From the NCBI GenBank assembly GCA_046758465.1, contig JBHIAG010000012.1, forward strand, positions 1 through 34,985: a stretch of DNA of 34,985 bases, given 5' to 3'. The notes below the pieces were generated by a model, which was not told the DNA's origin, did no database searches, and worked only from the letters and a program-made list of their open reading frames with translations. This document shows, in pieces, positions 17,025 through 22,534 of this stretch. Every line of letters begins with the position of its first letter. Position 1 is the stretch's first letter. The translations under genes and the position numbers were made by a program. The stretch is from JBHIAG01 sp046758465. Its GTDB lineage: Bacteria > Acidobacteriota > Terriglobia > Acidiferrales > 2-02-FULL-67-57.

Positions 17025-18140
17025 CTAGCTGGAAGCGCGGAGGAGTTGTTTGCGTACCGTCAGCTTCTCGATCCGGTCGGTGCGGGGGCGGTAGCCCAGC
17101 CCGGGGCTGGTGGGGACGCGGATCGTTCCCTGCGGCGTGACCTCAACCTCGGGTTCAATGATGTCTTCGTCCCAATAGCGGCGGCTGGCCGAGACGTCGC
17201 CCGGGAGAGAAAAGTTGGGGAGCGTGGAGAGCGCGACGTTGTGGGCGCGGCCGATGCCCGCCTCCAGCATGCCACCACACCAGACCGGAATGCCTGCGGC
17301 CTGGCAAAGGTCGTGCACCTTGCGCGCTTCGCTGTGGCCGCCGACGCGGCCCAGCTTGATGTTGATCACGCGACACGCCCGCAGCGCCAGTGCCGCCGCG
17401 GCCAGCCGTGCGCTGGAGATGGACTCATCGAGGCAGATGGGCGTTTGCAAGCGTGCTTGCAGTTGCGCGTGCTCATAGAGGTCGTCCCAGACGAGCGGCT
17501 GCTCGATCATCATCAGGTAGAAGGCGTCGAGTTGTTTGAGTGTTGCCATGTCTTCCAGGCGATAGGCGGAATTGGCATCCACCATCAGCCGAACCTGCGG
17601 AAAGCGACGCCGCACCGCCGCCACTACCTGTGCGTCGCAGCCGGGCTTGATTTTGATTTTGATTCTTTGGTAGCCGGCGGCGAGCTCGGCTGCGATCTTC
17701 TCCAGCAACACCTCGATTGCTTTCTGAATCCCCAGCGACACCCCGCAGGGAATTTCATTATTGCGTCCCCCGAGCAACTGAGCCAATGGCACGCGCTTTT
17801 GCTGCGCTTCGATGTCCCACAACGCGTTCTCCACGCCGGCCTTCGCCATCGGGTGGCCGCGGACAGGTGCCAGCACTGCAGGCACCTCACTCGCTGCCGC
17901 CAGCCTGCGGCCGAGTAGCAGCGGAGCGAGAAACTGCGAAATCACATGCCAGGCGGTTTCGGTGGTCTCCGCGCTGAAGTAGGGCCCCTCACCCGCCGTG
18001 ACCTCACCCCAGCCCGACACACCGTCGGCCACAACCTCGACCAGCACGATGCGCCGCTCCTCGGTGACGCCGAAGCTGGTCTCAAACGCTTCCTTCAGCC
18101 GCAGCCGCACTTCGCGCAAACAGATCGCTTCAACCTTCAT
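17025..18140 (-). CDS. N-succinylamino acid racemase / o-succinylbenzoate synthase-type enolase
   Basis: Enolase-superfamily enzyme of 371 aa. The capping domain (1-about 125) starts MKVEAICLREVRL. The barrel carries the catalytic set KxK at Lys163/Lys165, metal ligands Asp188, Glu213 and Asp238, and Lys262. These positions fit, within one residue, the bifunctional Amycolatopsis racemase/OSBS (K163, D189, E214, D239, K263). Activity may be OSB synthesis (MenC, menaquinone), racemisation of N-succinylamino acids, or both. The frame is open further upstream (to 18566) but that part overlaps the GNAT gene and is not family sequence, so I use the ATG at 18140. Its start overlaps the GNAT stop by 11 bp. 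A GNAT gene paired with this enzyme is the hallmark of the N-succinylation route that turns D- into L-amino acids. Confidence 0.88.
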   Translation of the reverse strand: MKVEAICLREVRLRLKEAFETSFGVTEERRIVLVEVVADGVSGWGEVTAGEGPYFSAETTETAWHVISQFLAPLLLGRRLAAASEVPAVLAPVRGHPMAKAGVENALWDIEAQQKRVPLAQLLGGRNNEIPCGVSLGIQKAIEVLLEKIAAELAAGYQRIKIKIKPGCDAQVVAAVRRRFPQVRLMVDANSAYRLEDMATLKQLDAFYLMMIEQPLVWDDLYEHAQLQARLQTPICLDESISSARLAAAALALRACRVINIKLGRVGGHSEARKVHDLCQAAGIPVWCGGMLEAGIGRAHNVALSTLPNFSLPGDVSASRRYWDEDIIEPEVEVTPQGTIRVPTSPGLGYRPRTDRIEKLTVRKQLLRASS

Positions 18141-18954
18141 ACGGCGCCACCAGGTAAATCCCATCTTTGCTCGCCGCGTCCATCTCAAACCCCACCGCAG
18201 CGTAGCCTTTCGCCAGCCAGTGCTGGAACTGTTCGCGCACTTCCTGCTGCGCGCGCTCCGCCATAACGGGATGCGAGCGCCGCCAGGCGGCAATCTGGGC
18301 GGGAACGCGAATCCGCTCAACAGAAGACGCTCTCGCCACCGCACGCCCGGCCACCCGCGCCTCCACTCGCGCCGAGTCCAACCACCACTCAGCCAGCAGC
18401 CGGTCGGTAGGAAGCCCCGCGTGCAGCGGACTCGTGGTTCGCCCGTAAACGTCCAGCAGATAGGTGCGCACGATGATGCCGAGTTTCTCCAGGTTGAAAT
18501 AAGCGTTGCGAATTTCCAGCGGGTCGAACGTCCACTCCACCAGCCGGATGCCGCGCGCCAGCCCATCCGCCCGCTGCGCCAGCTTCAGCCGACGACCGAT
18601 GCCGGCATTCTGATACGCCGGCAACACCGCCGCCATGTGCGAGTGCAGAAACGTCTGCTTCCCACGCACCCCCGCAAAGGCCAGCACAAACCCAATCATC
18701 TCCGCGCCGTCATAGGCGCCGATGATTTGCCCCCCGGTGTGCGCCGCCACCACGAACAGCGCCGACGGCGCCACGTCCACGTCCGCAAAGCCCCACACCA
18801 GCCGCTGCAACTCCACACAGCGCTCGAACTCCTCCAGCCGCCGGCAGGCGCGAATCTCGACTCGTGCGGCTAGTGCCTGCCCCGCTTGTCCCGCGTTTTT
18901 CCGCGAGGCGTTTTTCCGCGAGGCTGAGCTTCCCGCTGTTTGCTTGCCTCCCAC
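18130..18954 (-). CDS. GNAT-family N-acyltransferase (possible amino-acid succinyltransferase)
   Basis: GCN5-related acyl-CoA transferase of about 274 aa. After a low-complexity N-terminus, VEIRACRRLEEFERCVELQRLVWG begins the fold. HSHMAAVLPAYQNAGIGRRLKLAQR is the acyl-CoA-binding motif A (QxxGIGxxL). EWTFDPLEIRNAYFNLEKLG is the motif B region seen in this subgroup. There is no ATG downstream of the mazG stop, so the gene must start inside mazG. GTG codons at 18954 (chosen) and 18990 are both possible; both lie upstream of a 15-bp tandem duplication that reads SRKNA twice in this frame. The adjacent racemase suggests an N-succinyltransferase acting on D-amino acids, by analogy with Geobacillus kaustophilus; this is inference. 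Confidence 0.8.
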   Translation of the reverse strand: MGGKQTAGSSASRKNASRKNAGQAGQALAARVEIRACRRLEEFERCVELQRLVWGFADVDVAPSALFVVAAHTGGQIIGAYDGAEMIGFVLAFAGVRGKQTFLHSHMAAVLPAYQNAGIGRRLKLAQRADGLARGIRLVEWTFDPLEIRNAYFNLEKLGIIVRTYLLDVYGRTTSPLHAGLPTDRLLAEWWLDSARVEARVAGRAVARASSVERIRVPAQIAAWRRSHPVMAERAQQEVREQFQHWLAKGYAAVGFEMDAASKDGIYLVAPYEG

Positions 18955-19904
18955 AGCGCGTCCATCTCCTCCAGGCTGGTTTCCTCCCACGCTTTGCCGC
19001 GCCGCTGCAACTCCTGCTCAATCTGCCGGAAGCGCGCCACAAACTTCTGGTTCGTCTGCCGCAGCGCAATTTCAGGATCAATCTTCAGGTGGCGCGCAAG
19101 GTTGACCACCACGAACAGCAGGTCGCCCACTTCCCCTTCCAGCCCCGCCGCCCCGCCGTTGGCGGGACTTTGCCCCGCTGCAAGCGGGGTTGGCGGGGCC
19201 AGCCGCGCCCGCTCGCTTCCGGCGGCCTGCCCCGTATCTCCCGAGGCTTCGGGAGGGTGCGGGGCAAGTTCTGCGCGCAACTCACCCAACTCCTCGCTCA
19301 GCTTCCCCAGCAGCCCCTCCAGCGTCGGCCAATCAAAGCCCACCTGCGCTGCCCGCCGGGTCAACTGATAGGCTTCCAGCAGCGCTGGCAGAGTCCGCGG
19401 CACGCCTGCCAGCAACCCACCAGTCTTTGTTTGGAAGAGGGCGGAGTTTACCCCGACCTCAGTCGGGGCACCCGCAGGCCCGGCCTCAGTTTGGAAGTGG
19501 TGCTCGGCACCCGCGTTTTTCTCTTCCCTGTCGCGTTCCTCTGCCTTCAGCGCTTCCCAGTTCTTCACCACCTGCTCGGCGGTGTCCGCCCGCACGGGGC
19601 CGAACACGTGCGGGTGGCGCCGCACCAGCTTCTCGTGCAACCCGCTCAGGACGTCGTCAATCGTAAACCGCTGCTCCTCGCGGGCAATCTGCGAGAGGAA
19701 CAACACCTGCAACAGCAGGTCGCCCAGCTCGGCCTGCAACGCTTGCGCGTCGTTGCGCTCGATGGCATCCAGCACCTCGTAGGTTTCTTCCAGCAGATAA
19801 GTCCGCAAGCTGCGCGCTGTTTGCTGCCGGTCCCAGGGACACCCGTCCGGCGCTCGCAGCCGCGCCATCAACGCCACCAAATCTTCAAACCGCCGGGAAG
19901 CCAT
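18870..19904 (-). CDS. mazG: Nucleoside triphosphate pyrophosphohydrolase MazG, with two in-frame insertions
   Basis: House-cleaning NTP pyrophosphohydrolase of 344 aa (E. coli MazG has 263). Domain 1 (about 1-125) has CPWDRQQTARSL, EETYEV and ELGDLLLQVLF, with acidic residues for Mg2+. Domain 2 (about 168-320) has GFDWPTLEGLLGKLSEELGEL and EGEVGDLLFVVVNLARHL. Two stretches have no counterpart in E. coli MazG: residues about 131-163 between the domains, and about 214-252 splitting the helical core of domain 2. Both are low-complexity and their DNA is made of palindromes. The tail contains PRGKT twice. ATG 19904 is chosen because homology starts at MASRRFEDLV and GGGGGGAGGGAGG precedes it. Confidence 0.92.
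   Translation of the reverse strand: MASRRFEDLVALMARLRAPDGCPWDRQQTARSLRTYLLEETYEVLDAIERNDAQALQAELGDLLLQVLFLSQIAREEQRFTIDDVLSGLHEKLVRRHPHVFGPVRADTAEQVVKNWEALKAEERDREEKNAGAEHHFQTEAGPAGAPTEVGVNSALFQTKTGGLLAGVPRTLPALLEAYQLTRRAAQVGFDWPTLEGLLGKLSEELGELRAELAPHPPEASGDTGQAAGSERARLAPPTPLAAGQSPANGGAAGLEGEVGDLLFVVVNLARHLKIDPEIALRQTNQKFVARFRQIEQELQRRGKAWEETSLEEMDALWEASKQREAQPRGKTPRGKTRDKRGRH
18893..18922. repeat. 15-bp tandem duplication in the mazG/GNAT overlap
   Basis: GCGTTTTTCCGCGAG occurs twice head to tail. It adds PRGKT twice to the MazG tail and SRKNA twice to the GNAT N-terminus, so both overlapping frames tolerate it. Confidence 0.8.
19146..19265. repeat. Palindromic insertion inside mazG domain 2
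   Basis: This stretch encodes the extra residues of about 214-252. It holds three perfect hairpins: CCCGCC-gtt-GGCGGG (19152-19166), CCCCGCT-gca-AGCGGGG (19173-19189) and CTCCCGA-ggct-TCGGGAG (19238-19255). The reading frame is kept throughout. Confidence 0.6.
19416..19514. repeat. Palindromic insertion in the mazG interdomain linker
   Basis: This stretch encodes extra residues of about 131-163. It contains CCCCGAC-ctca-GTCGGGG (19451-19468), flanked by a direct repeat that reads FQTEAG and FQTKTG in the protein. The frame is preserved. Confidence 0.55.
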
Positions 19905-20131
19905 CCGCCTCCCTCCCCCCAGTTGCAGGGGACTAGCGCCTTGGGTAGGGCAGGCCATACGGCTCGTATGAGGGCTTGCCCCCTGCCGTGGTCGGCAAGG
20001 CACCCGTACGGGCCCTACCTGTTCTCAGCAATATGTTTCTCGCCTAGCGCGATCACACCCGACACTACGCTGCGCGCACGAGAATTAGAGACTCTACGTG
20101 AACTCCCCCGCCCTGACAAGCCCTCGCTGCC
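19905..20131. repeat. Divergent spacer mazG/DUF1844 with palindromic element
   Basis: No gene is visible. An element of about 75 bp is bounded by GTAGGGC and GGGCCCTAC. It contains CTTGCC/GGCAAG (about 19976-19999), CATACGG/CTCGTATG and the 12-mer GGCAAGGCACCC (19994-20005) shared with 15817-15828. It lies in the presumed mazG leader. I find no clear mazG promoter. Confidence 0.4.
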
Positions 20132-20160
20132 TTGCTGCTGCCGCTGGCCGATGCTACACT
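20132..20160 (+). promoter_or_regulatory. Promoter of the DUF1844-MBL-ribF operon
   Basis: TTGCTG (20132-20137), a 17-bp spacer and TACACT (20155-20160), preceded by TGC, fit a sigma70 promoter with an extended -10. The leader of about 43 nt ends in AAGGAG five bases before the ATG at 20210. Confidence 0.6.
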
Positions 20161-20209
20161 CGCCTCTTCCCGAAGGTTCGGGACAGAACTCAGTTCGCAA
20201 GGAGCATGC

Positions 20210-20707
20210 ATGCCTGAAGCCAAGAAGCCTGAGGAGCCTGGGGACGAGGAAGTCAGAGTCGTTGACCGCCGGCGCTTCACCTCCCAGGGGGAGCGGCGGT
20301 CCGAGGTGGCTGCCGAGCCGGGCGTAGAACAAGGCACCGCAGGGCGGGCTGTCGCGCCGGAGGCAGGCGGTGTCGCGGAAAAGCCGCATGAGAGCCGCGC
20401 CGCGCAGCAGGCCAGCCAGCAGGCTGAAAAGAGCTACGAGAGCCGCCGGCCGCGCCACGAACCCAAGATGGATTTCCGCACACTGATGCTCTCGCTTTCC
20501 ACCACTGCCATGTACCAACTGGGCCTGGTGGGCGATCCCAACGCGCCCCCGCCCCCGCCTGATTTCGACGCTGCCCGCCAGAGCATTGATATGCTTGCTG
20601 TACTCGAAGAGAAAACCCGCAATAACCTCAGCTCCGACGAGAAACGACTCCTACAGCAGGTTCTCTACGAACTGCGCGTGGCCTACGTGAGCCTGGGACG
20701 CAAATAG
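20210..20707 (+). CDS. DUF1844 domain-containing protein
   Basis: A 165-aa protein of unknown function. Residues 1-about 85 are charged and disordered (rich in Glu, Arg, Ala, Gln). The C-terminal half is the DUF1844 domain: KMDFRTLMLSLSTTAMYQLGLVGDP, a proline run, then DFDAARQSIDMLAVLEEKTRNNLSSDEKRLLQQVLYELRVAY, a predicted helical hairpin. No signal peptide or catalytic motif is visible. The ATG at 20210 has an ideal AAGGAG; the longer open frame to 20132 overlaps the promoter and is rejected. It is the first of three tightly spaced genes. Confidence 0.85.
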   Translation: MPEAKKPEEPGDEEVRVVDRRRFTSQGERRSEVAAEPGVEQGTAGRAVAPEAGGVAEKPHESRAAQQASQQAEKSYESRRPRHEPKMDFRTLMLSLSTTAMYQLGLVGDPNAPPPPPDFDAARQSIDMLAVLEEKTRNNLSSDEKRLLQQVLYELRVAYVSLGRK

Positions 20708-20711
20708 CCTG

Positions 20712-21485
20712 ATGGCAACACTCCGGCTGACTTTCCTCGGCAGCGGTACCTCGATGGGGGTGCCGACGCTCGGCTGCCCGTGCCGCGTCTGCCACTCCGA
20801 CGACCCTTGCGACCGCCGCACCCGTCCCTCCGTGCTCCTTCAGTACAATGGCCGCGCCATCGTCATCGACACCTCTCCCGACTTCCGCTTCCAGGCGCTG
20901 CGCGCGGGCCTCGAGCGCGTGGACGCTGTCCTCTACACTCACTCCCACGCCGACCACATCCTCGGCCTCGACGACCTCCGCCCCTTTTGCCTGCACCAGC
21001 GCCAGCCCATCCCCCTCTATGCCAACCGCGAAACTCTCACCGCCCTCCGCCGCACCTTTTTTTACGTCTTTGACGACCCGACGCCTGACAGCACCATCCC
21101 GGAGGTGGAACTCAAAGAGATTACCGGACCCCTGGAACTCTTCGGCCAGACCTTCCAGCCCGTCCCGGCCCTCCACGGCACGATGGAAGTTTTGGGCTTT
21201 CGCTTCGGCCCCGCCGCCTATGTGACCGACTTCAGCCAGATCGAGGCGTCCTCGCGCGCGCGGCTGGCCGGGCTCGACCTGCTCGTCTTGGACGCCCTGC
21301 GCGAAAAGCCCCACCCCATGCATTCGAGCCTCTCCGAGTCGCTGGCCTTGGTGCGTGAGCTCCAGCCGTGCCGCGCCTACTTCACCCACATCTGCCACGA
21401 CCTGCCCCATGCCGCCACCAACGCCCGCCTCCCGGCCGGCGTGGAGCTCGCCTATGACACCCTGGCGGTGGAACTGGAAGTATGA
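20712..21485 (+). CDS. MBL-fold metallo-hydrolase, PhnP-like
   Basis: Metallo-beta-lactamase-fold phosphodiesterase-type enzyme of 257 aa. The metal-binding motif is THSHADH (His77, His79, Asp81, His82), with later ligands in ALHGTMEV and VTDFS. An N-terminal CPCRVC (Cys22, Cys24, Cys27) resembles the structural zinc site of PhnP, which cleaves cyclic ribose phosphates. The neighbours contain no phosphonate genes, so the substrate is open: cyclic phosphodiester or nucleotide-like compounds are plausible. It starts 4 nt after the DUF1844 stop without a clear ribosome site, and its stop overlaps the ribF ATG (ATGA). Confidence 0.88.
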   Translation: MATLRLTFLGSGTSMGVPTLGCPCRVCHSDDPCDRRTRPSVLLQYNGRAIVIDTSPDFRFQALRAGLERVDAVLYTHSHADHILGLDDLRPFCLHQRQPIPLYANRETLTALRRTFFYVFDDPTPDSTIPEVELKEITGPLELFGQTFQPVPALHGTMEVLGFRFGPAAYVTDFSQIEASSRARLAGLDLLVLDALREKPHPMHSSLSESLALVRELQPCRAYFTHICHDLPHAATNARLPAGVELAYDTLAVELEV

Positions 21486-22465
21486 GCCGCGCCATGCAAG
21501 TCTACCGCTCCTTGGAGGAACTCCCCTCGGCTCGCTTGGCGCGGGTGGTCACCGTGGGTAACTTTGATGGTGTGCACCGCGGCCATCAGGATTTGGTCAG
21601 CCAAGTGGTTGCCCGTGCCAGACGACTGCGCGGCGAGCCCTGGGCGCTCACCCTCGACCCACATCCCAGCAAACTGCTGGCCCCCGACGTGGCGCCCCCC
21701 CTGCTTACTACCCTCGAGCAGCGGCTCGAACTCCTGGCCGACCTGGGCCTCGATGCCACGCTCGTGCTGCCCTTCACCCGTGAGTTCGCCGCCCTCAGCC
21801 CGCGCCAGTTTGCCGGTGACATCCTGCACAGCCGGTTGGCCGCCCGGGCTGTTTACGTCGGGCCCAATTTCCGCTTTGGCCACCGCCACGCGGGTGACGT
21901 CGCCGTGCTGGCCGAGCTGGCCCGCGAGTTTGGCTTTGAATTGCACGTTGTGCCGCCCGTCGTCTTGCGCAGGCGGATTGTTTCAAGCACGGTGATTCGC
22001 CACCTCATTGCCGAGGGGCAAGTCGAGCGCGCCGCGCGCCTGCTTGGACGCCCCTTTGCCCTCACCGGCACCATCCAGCCCGGCGCGGGCCGCGGACAGC
22101 AAATCGGTGTGCCGACGCTCAATCTCGCACCCGAGCAAGAATGCCTGCCAGCCCGGGGCGTCTACATCACTGAGACTCTCCTCGGCGCGCGCACCTATCC
22201 CTCGGCCACCAACCTCGGCATCCGCCCGACCTTCGACTCCGTCCAGCGGGACCAGGTGGTCGAAAGCCATCTCCTCGGCTTCAACAAGACGCTGTCCGCG
22301 GGCCGGCTCGTCACGCGCTTTTACCGTCGCCTGCGACCGGAGACGAAATTCCCTTCCCCGCAAGCCCTGCGCGCGCAAATCGAGCGCGACTTGGCGCGCA
22401 CCAGGCAGTTCTTTGCCCGCCTCGGCGTTGCCCGTACCCGCAGCCGCGTCCGGGCACACAGCTAA
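21482..22465 (+). CDS. ribF: Bifunctional riboflavin kinase / FAD synthetase
   Basis: Makes FMN from riboflavin, then FAD. The 327-aa protein has an N-terminal nucleotidyltransferase domain (about 1-190) with VTVGNFDGVHRGHQ, TLDPHP, GPNFRFGHRHAGD and SSTVIRHLI, and a C-terminal riboflavin kinase domain (about 190-310) with IGVPTLNL (the PTxN metal/nucleotide motif), NLGIRPTF and VESHLLGF. The length is typical. Start MSRAMQVY overlaps the preceding stop by 4 nt; the second Met (MQVYRSL) is an alternative. Confidence 0.96.
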   Translation: MSRAMQVYRSLEELPSARLARVVTVGNFDGVHRGHQDLVSQVVARARRLRGEPWALTLDPHPSKLLAPDVAPPLLTTLEQRLELLADLGLDATLVLPFTREFAALSPRQFAGDILHSRLAARAVYVGPNFRFGHRHAGDVAVLAELAREFGFELHVVPPVVLRRRIVSSTVIRHLIAEGQVERAARLLGRPFALTGTIQPGAGRGQQIGVPTLNLAPEQECLPARGVYITETLLGARTYPSATNLGIRPTFDSVQRDQVVESHLLGFNKTLSAGRLVTRFYRRLRPETKFPSPQALRAQIERDLARTRQFFARLGVARTRSRVRAHS

Positions 22466-22474
22466 GCGTGCTCG

Positions 22475-22534
22475 GCCAGCCTGCCCGTCGCTGCCTGCCG
22501 CAGGCAGGCGCAGGCGGGCTGCAGCGAGATTTTT
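22475..22534 (+). terminator. Hairpin terminator between ribF and the TonB receptor gene
   Basis: CTGCCTG-ccg-CAGGCAG (22491-22507) is nested inside a longer imperfect stem (AGCCTGCCCG with CAGGCGGGCT), and ATTTTT follows at 22529-22534. It suits rho-independent termination after ribF and may work on both strands, as the two genes converge. Confidence 0.55.

Noticed and set aside
15951..17918. 655-codon plus-strand open frame opposite the EamA and racemase-type genes
   Set aside because: It runs antisense across two well-supported genes and is low-complexity (Gly/Glu/Ala-rich) with no family resemblance.
18141..18566. N-terminal extension of the racemase-type gene (frame open to 18566)
   Set aside because: The extension is Trp/Arg-rich, unlike any enolase capping domain, and is the out-of-frame shadow of the GNAT gene. 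The family N-terminus starts at the ATG at 18140.
19941..20010. tRNA-like fold in the mazG/DUF1844 spacer
   Set aside because: There are stems but no T-loop GTTCGANTC sequence or acceptor end; better explained as a palindromic repeat.
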